A DNA stretch of 64,000 nt from Sphingomicrobium astaxanthinifaciens (GTDB taxonomy: Bacteria; Pseudomonadota; Alphaproteobacteria; Sphingomonadales; Sphingomonadaceae). The stretch spans positions 529,501 through 593,500 of the forward strand of contig NZ_JAKNYM010000002.1 of the NCBI RefSeq assembly GCF_022865105.1, read 5' to 3'. Positions 42,209 through 52,869 of this stretch are shown one piece after another. Position 1 is the first letter of the stretch, and each line of letters begins with the position of its first letter. Position numbers and translations under genes: made by a program. The notes under the pieces were generated by a model. It did not search any database and had not been told where the DNA came from. It worked only from the letters and a program-made list of their open reading frames with translations.

Positions 42209-43252
42209 GTGGCTGACCTGCTCGCGACCGACTGGCTGGGCACCCCGCTGTGGTTCTGGGGCGCCTTCCTTGCCATCGTGGTTTTCCTCACCGCCTTCGA
42301 CCTCGGGGTCCTCCACCGCGACGACCGCGAGCTGGGGATCGGCGAGAGCCTCAAGCTGAGCGCCTTCTATATCGGGGTGGCGCTGCTGTTCGGGCTCTGG
42401 GTCTGGGCCGAGCGCGGGGCGACCGCGGGGATCGAATATTATACCGGCTTCTTCATCGAGAAGGCGCTGAGCATCGACAATATCTTTGTGATCAGCCTGA
42501 TCTTCTCCTATTTCGCGATCCCGGCGAAATACCAGTATCGCGCGCTGCTGTGGGGGATCATGGCGGTGATCGTGCTGCGCGGGCTGATGATCGCGGGAGG
42601 CGCGGCGCTGCTGGCGGAAGCCTATTGGGTGATTTACCTGTTCGCCGCCTTCCTCATCGTCACCGGGGTGAAGATGTTCTTCGCGGGCGATGCGCCGCCC
42701 GACATCGCGAACAACCCGCTGGTGCGCTGGATCGCGCGCCACCTCGCGGTGACCCCCGAACTGCACGGCCCGCAGTTCTTCACGCGCGTCGAGGATCCCG
42801 CGACGGGCCGCCGCGTGCGCGCGGCCACCCCGCTGTTCCTCGCGCTGGTGGTGATCAACATCGCCGACCTCGTGTTCGCGCTGGACAGCGTGCCGGCGAT
42901 CTTCGCGATCACCACCGACACCTTCATCGTCTACACCTCGAACATCTTCGCGATCCTCGGGCTGCGCGCGCTCTATTTCGCGCTCGCCGCGATGATCCAC
43001 CGCTTCCACTATCTCAAATATGCGCTGGCCGCCGTGCTGGTCTTCATCGGCGCCAAGATCTTCGTCGCCGACCTTGCCATTGATGGGGGCAAGTTCCCCG
43101 CGTGGATCAGCCTCGCGGTCACCTTCGGGCTGATCGCCGCGGGCGTCCTCTATTCGCTGTGGCGCACCCGGGGGCAGCCCGAGGCCGGGTGGCCCGCGAC
43201 CCCCGATGCCGGGGCGAGCCCGGCCCCGCCGACCGGCGAGGAGAAGCGATGA
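42209..43252 (+). CDS. TerC/Alx-family membrane protein
   Basis: 347 residues with about nine hydrophobic segments. Family motifs: FDLGVLHRDDRELGIGESL, EKALSIDNIFVISLIF, and NIADLVFALDSVPAIFAIT with membrane aspartates. In other bacteria Alx/TerC proteins export manganese or load metal onto secreted proteins. GTG start with GGGGAGG six bases ahead. A Pro/Ala/Gly-rich tail (from 320) is soluble. Confidence 0.93.
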   Translation: MADLLATDWLGTPLWFWGAFLAIVVFLTAFDLGVLHRDDRELGIGESLKLSAFYIGVALLFGLWVWAERGATAGIEYYTGFFIEKALSIDNIFVISLIFSYFAIPAKYQYRALLWGIMAVIVLRGLMIAGGAALLAEAYWVIYLFAAFLIVTGVKMFFAGDAPPDIANNPLVRWIARHLAVTPELHGPQFFTRVEDPATGRRVRAATPLFLALVVINIADLVFALDSVPAIFAITTDTFIVYTSNIFAILGLRALYFALAAMIHRFHYLKYALAAVLVFIGAKIFVADLAIDGGKFPAWISLAVTFGLIAAGVLYSLWRTRGQPEAGWPATPDAGASPAPPTGEEKR

Positions 43253-43283
43253 GGCGCCGGAACGCGGCGGGTGGGTCGGATGG

Positions 43284-43321
43284 AAAAAAGGGGCGGCGCC
43301 TCGGCCGAGGTGCCGCCCCTT
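43284..43321 (-). terminator. Terminator between terC and DUF3617 gene
   Basis: 15-bp stem (GGGGCGGCGCCTCGG / CCGAGGTGCCGCCCC, one G-U) with T6 on the minus strand and TTG on the plus; ends the minus-strand gene and perhaps terC. Confidence 0.85.
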
Positions 43322-43349
43322 GCTGTCGTGTCGCCGCGGCGCGGCGGGC

Positions 43350-43883
43350 CTATTGCGCGACCTCGGCCTCGAGGTCGGCCTCGGCTTCGGCCTCGGTGCA
43401 GTCGCCGGTGCGGCGCCCCGAGAGCGTGCGGGTCATCGCATAGTCGCCCTCACCCGAGAAATAGGTGACCGTCTGGACGGTGCCGTCGACCCCGTCCTCG
43501 GTGAATTCGGCATCGACCTGGAGGCGGATCTGCCCGCTCTGGCCCTCGCGCTGGCAGACCAGCGCCTGGCGGATCTTGCCGCGCCGGACATAGGGGTTCT
43601 CGATCACGCAATCATCGCCTTCCTCGCCGAAGGCGGCCGCGGGCAGCAGCCCGTCCTCGCCGACGCAGACGTTGGCGGTGGTGGTCGAGCCGAGTTCGGC
43701 CGAGGTGACGGGATCGGCCTCGTCGGTCGAATCGAGCGACGTCACCTCGCTGGTGATCTCGAAATTGCCGGGCAGCAGCGTGTCGACCGGTGCGACCGCC
43801 TCTTCCTCGGCGGCGCTGTCACCACTGCCGCAGGCAGCCAGCGCGAGCGCCAGTGCGCTGGTGGCGAGAATGCGTGTCTTCAT
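43350..43883 (-). CDS. DUF3617 lipoprotein A
   Basis: 177-residue lipoprotein: signal peptide with lipobox LAACG (Cys19), then a DUF3617 domain (PGNFEITSEVTSLDS, CVIENPYVRRGKIRQALVCQ, GTVQTVTYFSGEGDYAMTRT) with paired cysteines. Function of DUF3617 is unknown. Acidic C-terminal tail (EAEAEADLEAEVAQ). Part of a cluster of three DUF3617 genes; 36 bases after the next one. Confidence 0.85.
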   Translation of the reverse strand: MKTRILATSALALALAACGSGDSAAEEEAVAPVDTLLPGNFEITSEVTSLDSTDEADPVTSAELGSTTTANVCVGEDGLLPAAAFGEEGDDCVIENPYVRRGKIRQALVCQREGQSGQIRLQVDAEFTEDGVDGTVQTVTYFSGEGDYAMTRTLSGRRTGDCTEAEAEADLEAEVAQ

Positions 43884-43919
43884 GCTTGTCCCCTCCTCTT
43901 GGATAATCGCGAGCGCCGC

Positions 43920-44477
43920 TCAGGCGGCGCCGTCCTCGCAGTCGCCGACCCGTTCGGCGCTGACCTTCATCGTCATGTGCATCCCGCCCTCGTCGGGCGA
44001 GGAGGCGCGCATGGTCAGATCGTAGCTCTCGGCCCCGTAGGTGCCGCTCATTTCCATCACCTGCCGGACCCCGTCCATGTTGCAGGTCATCTGCGCGTCG
44101 ATGCGGCCGTCCTTGAGCGCGAAACGGTCGTAGGCGCAGTCATTGTCCTCGCCCGCGAAGAAGCGCTCGTCGGGCTGTTCGACGTCCTCGGGGGTCAGGC
44201 AGGTCGAATAGGTGCGATTGCCCATCATGTCCTGCATCATCGCCGCCATGTCCTCGGTCATGCCGGGCAGCTGGACGTCCTCGATCAGGATCCGGCTCTG
44301 CCACTCGCCCGCGCTCATGAAGCTGCCCGCGGCCATGGCGTCGCCAAGCTGGGCCTCGACCTCCTCGGCGCTGATCTTGCCGTCGCCATCGGTGTCGCGG
44401 ACCTCGCCGTCTTGCGCGCTCGAGCAGGCGCCGAGGCCGAGGCCGAGCGCGAGGGTGAAGGCGGCAACAGGACGCAT
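43920..44477 (-). CDS. DUF3617 lipoprotein B with EF-hand
   Basis: 185-residue lipoprotein (lipobox LGACS, Cys18). Right after the lipid anchor, residues 28-39 form a canonical EF-hand loop DTDGDGKISAEE, followed by a DUF3617 domain (RTYSTCLTPEDVEQPDERFF, CAYDRFALKDGRIDAQMTC, MEMSGTYGAESYDLTMRA). Calcium sensing is suggested by the loop but not shown; a single EF-hand is unusual. ATG at 44477. Confidence 0.8.
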   Translation of the reverse strand: MRPVAAFTLALGLGLGACSSAQDGEVRDTDGDGKISAEEVEAQLGDAMAAGSFMSAGEWQSRILIEDVQLPGMTEDMAAMMQDMMGNRTYSTCLTPEDVEQPDERFFAGEDNDCAYDRFALKDGRIDAQMTCNMDGVRQVMEMSGTYGAESYDLTMRASSPDEGGMHMTMKVSAERVGDCEDGAA

Positions 44478-44553
44478 GGTCGTCTCCCCGGTGATTGGGA
44501 AGGCAGCTTGGAGGGGGGCGCGGCGCTTGGCAAGGGGCAAGGCCGCGCCGCGG

Positions 44554-44892
44554 CTAGCGGCGGCGCCCGGCGGGGCGGCGGGTCGGCGCGTGGAAGTCGG
44601 GCGGCTTGGTCGCGATCCAGCCGAGAAAGGCGGCGAGCGCGGGGTGCGCGCGCAGCGCCTCGGCATCATCGCCGATCGCGGCAAGCGTCTTGTTGTCGAG
44701 CCCGGCATGGAGCGCGCGGTGGCAGATCGGGTGGACCGGGCGGGTGGTGCGCCCACCGCGCGAGCGCGGGACCGGGTGATGGCGCTCGACCCGCCGCCCG
44801 AGCGCGCGGTCGCAGAGCCAGCAGCGGCCGGTATCGGGGCCGGTGTCGGGGCCGGCGTCGGGATCGGGGTCGGGGGGCGCGCGGCGCGGCAC
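44554..44892 (-). CDS. HNH endonuclease-like protein
   Basis: 112 residues. CWLCDRALGRRVERHHPVPR then HPICHRALHAGLDNKTLA give the HNH/zinc pattern: two CxxC/CxxH-like metal pairs and the catalytic HH. N-terminal Pro/Asp-rich linker (PDPDPDAGPDTGPDTG). GTG start 5 bases after the DUF3617-C stop. Small stand-alone HNH proteins of this kind are common in sphingomonads; target unknown. Confidence 0.82.
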   Translation of the reverse strand: MPRRAPPDPDPDAGPDTGPDTGRCWLCDRALGRRVERHHPVPRSRGGRTTRPVHPICHRALHAGLDNKTLAAIGDDAEALRAHPALAAFLGWIATKPPDFHAPTRRPAGRRR

Positions 44893-44896
44893 GGGC

Positions 44897-45364
<468 letters not shown>

Positions 45365-45486
45365 GGGCGAACCTTTGCTGGGACGGGGCCGGGACGAGAA
45401 ACCGGGACGGACAGAGGGCGCCCCCGACTAAGCCGCAAAGCGCGCGGTTGTGCAACCATCGGCGCGGCCCCACATTGGCCCCAACG

Positions 45487-47682
45487 ATGGCTATCCAGAT
45501 CCGCACCACGCTCGAGGAGCCCGAGACGGGCGAGAGCTTCGTCCCGCATCGCCCCGCGCGTCCCGACAAGGCCGAGGGCGGGCGCCGCTTCGTGCTCAAG
45601 TCCGACTACGAGCCCGCGGGCGACCAGCCGACCGCGATCGCCGAGCTGGTCGAGGGGGTGCGCGAGCAGGGCGAGAACAGCCAGGTGCTGCTCGGCGTCA
45701 CCGGGTCGGGCAAGACCTTCACCATGGCCAAGGTGATCGAGACGCTGCAGCGCCCCGCGCTCATCCTCGCGCCCAACAAGATCCTCGCGGCGCAGCTCTA
45801 CGGCGAGTTCAAGAGCTTCTTTCCCGACAATGCGGTCGAATATTTCGTCAGCTATTACGACTATTACCAGCCCGAGGCCTATGTGCCGCGCACCGACACC
45901 TATATCGAGAAGGAAAGCTCGGTGAACGAGGCGATCGACCGGATGCGACACAGCGCCACCCGGTCGCTGCTCGAGCGCGACGACGTGATCATCGTCGCCA
46001 GCGTGAGCTGTCTCTACGGCATCGGCTCGGTCGAGACCTATTCGGCGATGACGTTCAGCCTGAAGAAGGATGACCAGGTCGACCAGCGCGAGATCATCCG
46101 CAAGCTGGTGGCGCTCCAGTACAAGCGCAACGACAGCAATTTCACGCGCGGCTCGTTCCGCGTGCGCGGCGACAACCTCGAGATCTTCCCCAGCCACTAT
46201 GAGGACATGGCGTGGCGGGTGAGTTTCTTCGGCGACGACATCGAGGAAATCCTCGAGTTCGACCCGCTCACCGGCAAGCCGGGGGCCAAGCTGGATCGGG
46301 TGAAGATCTACGCGAACAGCCACTATGTGACGCCGGGGCCGACGCTCGAGCAGGCGCGGCACGCGATCAAGCACGAGCTCGAGGAGCGGTTGAAGGAGCT
46401 GGTCGCCGAGGGCAAGCTGCTCGAGGCGCAGCGGCTCGAACAGCGGACCAATTTCGACCTCGAGATGATCGCCGCCACCGGCAGCTGCGCAGGCATCGAG
46501 AATTACAGCCGCTTCCTTACCGGACGGTTGCCGGGCGAGCCGCCGCCCACCTTGTTCGAATACCTGCCCGACAATGCGCTCTTGTTCGTCGATGAAAGCC
46601 ACCAGACGGTGCCGCAGATCGGCGCGATGGCGCGGGGCGACCATCGCCGCAAGATCACGCTCGCCGAGCATGGCTTCCGGCTGCCGAGCTGTATCGACAA
46701 CCGCCCGCTGCGCTTCAACGAGTGGGACGCGATGCGCCCGCAGTCGGTGTTCGTCTCGGCCACCCCGGGGCCGTGGGAGATGGAGGAGACGGGGGGCGTC
46801 TTCTCCGAGCAGGTGATCCGCCCCACCGGGCTGATCGACCCGCCGGTCGACATCCGCCCGGTCGAGGACCAGGTCGACGACCTCGTCAACGAGGCCCGCA
46901 AGGTCGCGGCGGCGGGCTATCGCACGCTGGTCACCACGCTGACCAAGCGGATGGCCGAGGACCTGACCGAATATATGCACGAGCAGGGCCTGAAGGTGCG
47001 CTACATGCACTCGGACGTCGAGACGTTGGAGCGCATCGAGCTGATCCGCGACCTGCGCGTGGGGGTCTATGACGTGCTGGTGGGGATCAACCTGCTGCGC
47101 GAGGGGCTCGACATTCCCGAATGCGGGCTGGTCGCGATCCTCGATGCCGACAAGGAGGGCTTCCTCCGCTCGGAGACCAGCCTCATCCAGACGATCGGGC
47201 GCGCGGCGCGCAACGTCGATGGCCGCGTCATCCTCTACGCCGACCGGGTGACGGGGTCGATGGAGCGCGCGCTCAACGAGACCCAGCGCCGCCGCGAGAA
47301 GCAGCTCGCCTACAACGCGGAGCATGGCATCACCCCGCAGTCGACCAAGCGTGCGGTCGAGGACCTGTTGAAGGACGTCAAGGACGCGGTCGCGGGCGGC
47401 GCCGCGCACCCGAGCCCCGAGGCGCCCCCGCTCGCGGGGCACAATCTGCGCGCCTATATTGGCGAGTTGGAAGAGAAGATGCGCAAGGCCGCCGCCGACC
47501 TCGAGTTCGAGGAAGCGGCGCGGCTGCGCGACGAGATCCGCAAGCTCGAGGAGGACGAACTCGGCATCCCCGAGGCCGAGCGCGCCGCCCCCAAGGTGGG
47601 CTATTCGAACGCCGGGCGGCCGGGGACGCGCAAGACCCGCTTCGGCAAGACGCGCGCGAAACGGATGGGCGGGCGGCCCTAG
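45487..47682 (+). CDS. uvrB: Excinuclease ABC subunit B
   Basis: Nucleotide-excision repair helicase that verifies damage and hands DNA to UvrC. 731 residues. Walker [13 protein letters not shown], the beta-hairpin [27 protein letters not shown], helicase motifs VSATPGPWE and [20 protein letters not shown], and a C-terminal UVR motif ([20 protein letters not shown]). ATG at 45487 gives the usual N-terminus. No GTTC-N7-GTTC site is visible upstream; CCCCACAT lies in the leader. Confidence 0.97.
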   Translation: MAIQIRTTLEEPETGESFVPHRPARPDKAEGGRRFVLKSDYEPAGDQPTAIAELVEGVREQGENSQVLLGVTGSGKTFTMAKVIETLQRPALILAPNKILAAQLYGEFKSFFPDNAVEYFVSYYDYYQPEAYVPRTDTYIEKESSVNEAIDRMRHSATRSLLERDDVIIVASVSCLYGIGSVETYSAMTFSLKKDDQVDQREIIRKLVALQYKRNDSNFTRGSFRVRGDNLEIFPSHYEDMAWRVSFFGDDIEEILEFDPLTGKPGAKLDRVKIYANSHYVTPGPTLEQARHAIKHELEERLKELVAEGKLLEAQRLEQRTNFDLEMIAATGSCAGIENYSRFLTGRLPGEPPPTLFEYLPDNALLFVDESHQTVPQIGAMARGDHRRKITLAEHGFRLPSCIDNRPLRFNEWDAMRPQSVFVSATPGPWEMEETGGVFSEQVIRPTGLIDPPVDIRPVEDQVDDLVNEARKVAAAGYRTLVTTLTKRMAEDLTEYMHEQGLKVRYMHSDVETLERIELIRDLRVGVYDVLVGINLLREGLDIPECGLVAILDADKEGFLRSETSLIQTIGRAARNVDGRVILYADRVTGSMERALNETQRRREKQLAYNAEHGITPQSTKRAVEDLLKDVKDAVAGGAAHPSPEAPPLAGHNLRAYIGELEEKMRKAAADLEFEEAARLRDEIRKLEEDELGIPEAERAAPKVGYSNAGRPGTRKTRFGKTRAKRMGGRP

Positions 47683-47688
47683 CGGCGG

Positions 47689-48078
47689 CTAGCCGATCGC
47701 CCCGAGGATCGCGCCGAACAGGGTGAATTGCGCGGCGTGATAGCCGCCGTTGATGAGCCACAGCCCGAGCGGGCGACGCTCGAACAGGTAGGACACGCCG
47801 AAGCTGCCCGCGACCCAGAACAGCCCCGCGACCAGCCCGTAGGTGGCACCGGTGACGATATCGACCTCGCCGAGGAACATCGAGAAGGTCGCCGCGGCGA
47901 GCAGGTTTAGGACGAAGGCGAGCGAGTAGATCATCGCCATGTTGGCCGAGGCCATGGTCTCCTCGGTGATGCCGACGAGCGCCATCCATTTCCTGCCGAA
48001 CAGCGGGCCGTACCACAGCCCGCCGAGGACAAAGGCGGACACCGCCGCCACGACAATCGCGATCCAGTTGAATTCCAT
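47689..48078 (-). CDS. DUF1761 membrane protein
   Basis: 129 residues, four hydrophobic segments, with the DUF1761 signature VLGGLWYGPLFGRKWMAL and the C-terminal LINGGYHAAQFTLFGAILG. Function unknown. 25 bases downstream of the next membrane gene. Confidence 0.85.
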   Translation of the reverse strand: MEFNWIAIVVAAVSAFVLGGLWYGPLFGRKWMALVGITEETMASANMAMIYSLAFVLNLLAAATFSMFLGEVDIVTGATYGLVAGLFWVAGSFGVSYLFERRPLGLWLINGGYHAAQFTLFGAILGAIG

Positions 48079-48103
48079 CGGGTCCCTCCTTCCGGCCGCG
48101 CGA

Positions 48104-48568
48104 TCAGCGCAGCACGCCCTTGCGAACCATCGTCACGCTGTACCAGACGAGCAGCAGGGTCACCGCGAAGATGACCGCGGTGAACACCGCATAGCCCGCG
48201 CTGCCCATGCTCTCGGGCACCGGATTGACGACGAAGCTGTAGATCGAGGAGCCGACCAGCCCGACGAGCGAGACGATGAAGGCATGGACCGCCCAGCGCT
48301 TGCGCAGCAGCAGCAGGACCGAACCCGCGACCGCCCCCCAGACGCCGAGCGCCCAGAAGAATTCCATCCACGCCGGGAAGCCGTAGAAATAGTCGAGCTG
48401 GTCGGGGGTGAACTGCCCCATATAGGCATCGTTGCGCGTCTGCGTCATGAGATAGTCGTAGGCGCCGAAGGCGTTCCAAAGCAGGCTGACGACGCCGACC
48501 ACCCAGAGGTGCCAGGGCGCCGCCGGCGCGGCCGCGGTGGCGTTGGAGGTGACGATCTTCTCGGTCAT
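48104..48568 (-). CDS. Conserved four-helix membrane protein
   Basis: 154 residues; N-terminal Ala-rich soluble part then four hydrophobic segments: WVVGVVSLLWNAFGAYDYLM, EFFWALGVWGAVAGSVLLLL, FIVSLVGLVGSSIYSF, AVFTAVIFAVTLLLVWYSV. The loop GQFTPDQLDYFYGFPAWMEF is typical of an uncharacterised family. Start at MTEKIV has a G-rich ribosome site. Forms an operon with the DUF1761 gene. Confidence 0.75.
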   Translation of the reverse strand: MTEKIVTSNATAAAPAAPWHLWVVGVVSLLWNAFGAYDYLMTQTRNDAYMGQFTPDQLDYFYGFPAWMEFFWALGVWGAVAGSVLLLLRKRWAVHAFIVSLVGLVGSSIYSFVVNPVPESMGSAGYAVFTAVIFAVTLLLVWYSVTMVRKGVLR

Positions 48569-48641
48569 GGTGCTTCCCCCTGCACGAGGGCGCCGTGTCC
48601 GGTGCCCGACATCCGCAACCTGACGCAAGCCGACGCCGTGG

Positions 48642-50183
48642 TCAATCGCCCGCCGCGACCCCCGCCGTGCGCGGCGGCGGGGCGCCCTGCCAGGACAGGC
48701 GCAGCGCGTCGCTCGCGCCCGGATCGGGGCGCGTCTCTAGGGCGATGCCGTCGAGCGCGTCGGCCAGCGCCGCGAGCGCCTCGGGCGGCCCGCTCGCCAC
48801 TAGCCCGAGACCGAGCCGCCGCGCCGCCCAGCGCGCCTCGGCGAGCGCGGCGGGGTCGAGCCCGCCCTCCGCGTCGAGCGCGATCGGGGCCAGCGGCAGC
48901 AGCGGGGGGACGAGTTCGACCGACCAGCCGGGGGCGCTCGCGGCCATGCGGCGCTCGAACCCCCGATAGGCGTCGTAGCCCGCCCCGCCGATGGCCTGCG
49001 CGCGCGCTTGAACACGGCGCTTGTCGCGGTCGACCAGCACCTCCTCGGGGGACACGCCGGCGACGATCGACAGCGTCTGGCTGAGCGCGTCGACCTGCCG
49101 CTGGACCGCGGCGGCGGCCTCGCGCCCGCGCGCCGCGGCGAGCGCGGCCTGCTCGGCGGCCTCGCCCCCCACCTCGACCTGGAACTGCTCGATGGTCACG
49201 CTGACGGGGCGGGCGAGCGTGTCGGCGAGCGCGGCCTCGGCGCGGCGTTCGGCCTGCCCGCGAAGGTCGGGGGTGAGCACCACCGCCGAGACGGCGAGCG
49301 GCTCGGCGTCCCAGTCGATCGACAGCGCGTCGATCTTGGCCCGCGCGTCGAATTCGCGCGCGAGCGCCTGGTTGATCGAGCGGGTGGCCTGCGCCTCGAA
49401 GGCGATGTCGCGCAGGCTGAGCGTGAGCGGGACCGCGAGCAGCAGCAGCGCGCCGACGATGACCAGCGACTGCACCCAGCCGCGCTTCTTCGAAAGCGTG
49501 GTGCGAAACCCGTAGAAGCGCGCCATCGCGGCGGCGGCGGCGGCGATGGTGACGAGGTTGGTGATGAACAGCATCAGCGCCCCCCCGAAGACGCTGCGGT
49601 CGAGGGTCGCCAGCCCGAAGCCGACCACCGCGAGCGGGGGCATCAAGGCGACCGCGATGGCGACCCCGACGATCGTGCCCGCGCGGCCCTTGATCATGGC
49701 ATAGGCGCCGGCCAGCGCCGAGAAGAGCGCGACGAACAGGTCGAGCAGCGTGGGGCGCGTGCGCGCCGCGATCTCGCTGGTGATCTGCTGGATCGGGCTG
49801 AGCCACGAGAGCAGCGCGGCGAAGAGGACCGCGGCGACCACCCCGAGGAACAGCGCGCGCGCGCACTCCCGCATCCAGCGCACGTCCCAGATGGCGAGCG
49901 CGAACCCCGCGCCGAGGATCGGCCCCATCAGCGGTGACAGCAGCATCGCGCCGATCACCACCGCAGGCGAGGACAGGATCAGCCCGAGCACCGCGATCCC
50001 CGCCGACATCGCGGTCATGAAGACATAGCGCGCGTCGGGGGTCGCCTCCTCGCGCAGCCGCGTGATCGCCGCCTCGTGGTCGACGTCGCGCACGAAGTGG
50101 CGCCGCCACTGGCGGCGCACGAGCGCGAGAATCTTGAGCTTGTCGCTGATTTCGATCGGCGCGCGCGCGGCTTGGTCGGTCAT
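48642..50183 (-). CDS. DUF389 membrane protein
   Basis: 513 residues. The N-terminal half is a DUF389 domain with about six helices (YVFMTAMSAGIAVLGLILSS, VVIGAMLLSPLMGPILGAGF, ALMPPLAVVGFGLA). The C-terminal half is a long soluble, probably periplasmic domain with helices and an OmpA-like end (VDRDKRRVQARAQAIGG). Starts at MTDQAA; MRPMTDQ nine bases upstream is possible. Function unknown. Confidence 0.85.
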   Translation of the reverse strand: MTDQAARAPIEISDKLKILALVRRQWRRHFVRDVDHEAAITRLREEATPDARYVFMTAMSAGIAVLGLILSSPAVVIGAMLLSPLMGPILGAGFALAIWDVRWMRECARALFLGVVAAVLFAALLSWLSPIQQITSEIAARTRPTLLDLFVALFSALAGAYAMIKGRAGTIVGVAIAVALMPPLAVVGFGLATLDRSVFGGALMLFITNLVTIAAAAAAMARFYGFRTTLSKKRGWVQSLVIVGALLLLAVPLTLSLRDIAFEAQATRSINQALAREFDARAKIDALSIDWDAEPLAVSAVVLTPDLRGQAERRAEAALADTLARPVSVTIEQFQVEVGGEAAEQAALAAARGREAAAAVQRQVDALSQTLSIVAGVSPEEVLVDRDKRRVQARAQAIGGAGYDAYRGFERRMAASAPGWSVELVPPLLPLAPIALDAEGGLDPAALAEARWAARRLGLGLVASGPPEALAALADALDGIALETRPDPGASDALRLSWQGAPPPRTAGVAAGD

Positions 50184-50278
50184 GGGTCGCATTGGTGACC
50201 GATCGGGGGGCAAAGGCCAAGAGGCTTCTCGCACCCGCGGCCCTTGGCGAAGCGGGCGCGCGGCCCTAGGTAGGTGGG

Positions 50279-50869
50279 ATGAACAAGATCCCGCTGCTGC
50301 TTGCCCCGCCCGTCTTCCTCCTCGCCTGCGCGCGCACCGAGCCGGTGAGCGAGGAGGAACTGTCCGATGTCGTGGTCGAGACCCCCGCGCTGGCCGACCC
50401 CGAGGTCGCCGACGACGGCCCCGACGCGCTGCCCGCCAACGCGATGCAATGGCGGGTCGAGGACGACACCGCGCTGCTCGCGGTCGATCCGGCGAGCCCG
50501 CTCCTGTCGATCGCCTGCGGCGAGGATGACAATGGCATCGTGCTGACCCGCTACGGGGTCGAGGGGTCGGGCAGCGCGGGCACGCTGACGATCGTCGGCA
50601 ACGGCGCCTCGGCGCGGGTTCCGGTGGTCGCCGCCGAGGCCGCCGAGGAAGGCGAGTTCCACTGGACCGCGACGCTGGCGCGCGGCGAACTGGCGAGCAA
50701 CATCCGCACCGCCTTCGCCGAGGACGAACCGGTCAACATCACCGCCACGAGCGTTGACCCGATCGTGGTCGCGGCGAACCCCGAGCTGCGCGGGCTCCTT
50801 GCTCGCTGCGTGGGCGGCGAGATCGGCGACGCCCCGCTGCTGGCGGAGGAGGCCCCGGCGGCCGAATAG
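50279..50869 (+). CDS. Hypothetical lipoprotein
   Basis: 196 residues; short signal with lipobox FLLACA (Cys16), an acidic stretch, then a beta-rich domain with two cysteines (LLSIACGEDDN, RGLLARCVGGE). AGGTGGG directly before ATG. Not recognised; similar small lipoproteins occur in sphingomonads. Confidence 0.75.
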   Translation: MNKIPLLLAPPVFLLACARTEPVSEEELSDVVVETPALADPEVADDGPDALPANAMQWRVEDDTALLAVDPASPLLSIACGEDDNGIVLTRYGVEGSGSAGTLTIVGNGASARVPVVAAEAAEEGEFHWTATLARGELASNIRTAFAEDEPVNITATSVDPIVVAANPELRGLLARCVGGEIGDAPLLAEEAPAAE

Positions 50870-50899
50870 GCGCGCCTTCCCTCGCGGGCGAAAGGAAAA

Positions 50900-50929
50900 G
50901 GGGCGGCGGGTCCGATGACCCGCCGCCCC
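50900..50929. terminator. Bidirectional terminator
   Basis: Perfect 13-bp stem (GGGGCGGCGGGTC / GACCCGCCGCCCC), loop CGAT, followed by TCTTTGTT on plus and CTTTTCCTTT on minus, between convergent genes. Confidence 0.88.
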
Positions 50930-50964
50930 TCTTTGTTGTCGTCGTGGCGAGGTACCGGGGGGGC

Positions 50965-52869
50965 TTAGAGCCCGACCCCGAGCCCGACCATGACGCTGGC
51001 ATCGTTGCCGCTATCCTTCCACAGCGCGAAGGACATCGCCGCGTTGAGGTCGACCCCGGGGGCGAGCATCGCGGTGAAGCCGCTGGTGAAGCGGCCGTAC
51101 ATCCCGTCGTCGATCTCGGCGGTGGTCCAGCGGTTGACGATGTCGGGGCTGGTCGCCTGCGCGAAGCGATAGGTGCGCTGGTCGGCGTCGAGCTCCTGCT
51201 CGGCGACGAGCGCGGCATAGGGACGGATCTGGATGCCATAGCCCTCGAAGTCGCCGCGCATCTCGAGCCCGGCCTGCCCGCGCAGGCTCGACAGCGAGAC
51301 CTCGGCGACGCTGAGCATCAGCGCGGGGTCGCCGCTCTCGTCATAGCCGTCGACGTCGAGGCTGACATGGTCGAGCGCGATCACCGGCCCGATCCGCGCG
51401 CCGAGCATGTTGGCAAGATAGCCGATCTTGCCGCCGGCGATGAAATGGTCGCCGTCGAACTCGGCGGTCATCGGCAGGCTCTCGAGCACGCCCGCGCGGG
51501 TGAGGTCGAAATCGTCGCGGCCGAGCCCGGCATAGGCCTGCGCGAACAGCGGGCCGAGCGCGTAGGCGCCGTAGACCGCGCCGGTCAGGCTGGTCGCCTC
51601 GACCGCCGCCGAACCGCGGAAGAACTCGCCCTCGGGCATGGCATAGCGGCCGGCGAGGCCGAGCATGCCGTTGCCAAAGCCATATTCGAACCCGGCGGTG
51701 ACGCCCGCGCCGTTCATCGCGAGCTCGTCGGTGGTCGCGTTCATCGCCTTGGTGCGGGTCCATCCGTCGCCCTGGACGAACAGCTTGAACCCTTCGGCAT
51801 AGTCGCCGTCGCGCGGCGCGGTGCCGGCGATGCGATTGCCGACGATGCGGCCCATCTGGTGCGCGTTCTCGAGCGCGACATCGGAGGGGGCATCGAGCGT
51901 GAGCGGCGCCTGCAGCTGGGTCGCGACATAGCGCGCGATCACCGCCGAGCCCGCGGCGGTGAGGTGCACCCCGTCGCCGTAGAAGACGAACTGGTTGGCG
52001 ACGCTGTTGTCGAGCGCGCAGACCAGCGAGCTGAGATCGCCGCCCGCGGCCGCCGCGGTATCGAAGATCGGGCAGGTGGTGCCGGTGAAGCCGAATTCGG
52101 CGAGGTTGGCCTCGATCACGCCCGCGACGGTGTCGAGGTCGAGATAGTGGACCATGATGCCCTGCGCGGCATAGTTGGCGAGCACCGGGCGGGTCGCGGC
52201 GTCGTAGACGTCGTTGTAGGCTTGGCGGATCTGCCCGGCCTGCGCGGCGGGGGGATAGAGCGCGGTCTCGGGCAGGTTGGCGGTGTTGCCGTTGATCCAG
52301 CTGATCGTGCGCGCGCCCGCGCCGACCACCGCGTCGAGCGCGGCGGTCGCGCCGGCGGCGCTGTTGAGCGCCTCGGCCTGGAGGTCGGCGATGTCGGCGG
52401 CGCCGGTGGCGACGTCGAGCTGGAAGTCGCGCGCGTCATTGCCGCCGATGTTGAAGGTCACGAGGTCGCCCTCGCCCAGCGTGCCCGACACGCTAGGGAA
52501 GACGTCGGGGCCGACGCCGATATAGCCGCCCGAGAGGAAGCTGGCGATCTGGTAGTCGAGCCCGGGCAGGAAGTCGTTGGTGTTGCCGCCATTGGCCTTG
52601 GCGCCGCCGACCGCGAAGATCTCGTCGCTGGCGCCGAGCAGGTTGGCGAGCACCTCGGTATAGGCGGGGCCGTTGGAGAAGCGACCCGAGGTGTAGACCA
52701 CGGTGCCGCGCGGATCGACGCCGCCCAGCTCGAAGGCATTGCCGTCATCGGCATAGCTGTCACCGAAGGCGACGACGCGGTCGATGCGCTGGGCGCTGGC
52801 GGCCTGCGGCAGCACGGTGGCAGCGGCCGCCGCCATGGCGGTCGCGGTCAGCAAGCGGGTCTTGATCAT
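50965..52869 (-). CDS. Autotransporter GDSL esterase (EstA-like)
   Basis: 634-residue outer-membrane esterase. Signal peptide (about 1-26), then an SGNH/GDSL hydrolase passenger: block I AFGDSYADDG with nucleophile Ser38, block III LVTFNIGGNDARDF, block V YGDGVHLTAAG with the catalytic Asp/His. From about 370 a C-terminal autotransporter beta-barrel, ending VGLGVGL. Probably displays an esterase/lipase on the cell surface. Likely monocistronic. Confidence 0.9.
   Translation of the reverse strand: MIKTRLLTATAMAAAAATVLPQAASAQRIDRVVAFGDSYADDGNAFELGGVDPRGTVVYTSGRFSNGPAYTEVLANLLGASDEIFAVGGAKANGGNTNDFLPGLDYQIASFLSGGYIGVGPDVFPSVSGTLGEGDLVTFNIGGNDARDFQLDVATGAADIADLQAEALNSAAGATAALDAVVGAGARTISWINGNTANLPETALYPPAAQAGQIRQAYNDVYDAATRPVLANYAAQGIMVHYLDLDTVAGVIEANLAEFGFTGTTCPIFDTAAAAGGDLSSLVCALDNSVANQFVFYGDGVHLTAAGSAVIARYVATQLQAPLTLDAPSDVALENAHQMGRIVGNRIAGTAPRDGDYAEGFKLFVQGDGWTRTKAMNATTDELAMNGAGVTAGFEYGFGNGMLGLAGRYAMPEGEFFRGSAAVEATSLTGAVYGAYALGPLFAQAYAGLGRDDFDLTRAGVLESLPMTAEFDGDHFIAGGKIGYLANMLGARIGPVIALDHVSLDVDGYDESGDPALMLSVAEVSLSSLRGQAGLEMRGDFEGYGIQIRPYAALVAEQELDADQRTYRFAQATSPDIVNRWTTAEIDDGMYGRFTSGFTAMLAPGVDLNAAMSFALWKDSGNDASVMVGLGVGL

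Noticed and set aside
45444-45480. Sigma32 promoter for uvrB based on CCCCACAT
   Set aside because: The -10-like word is present but the -35 (GTTGTGC) is not close to CTTGAAA.
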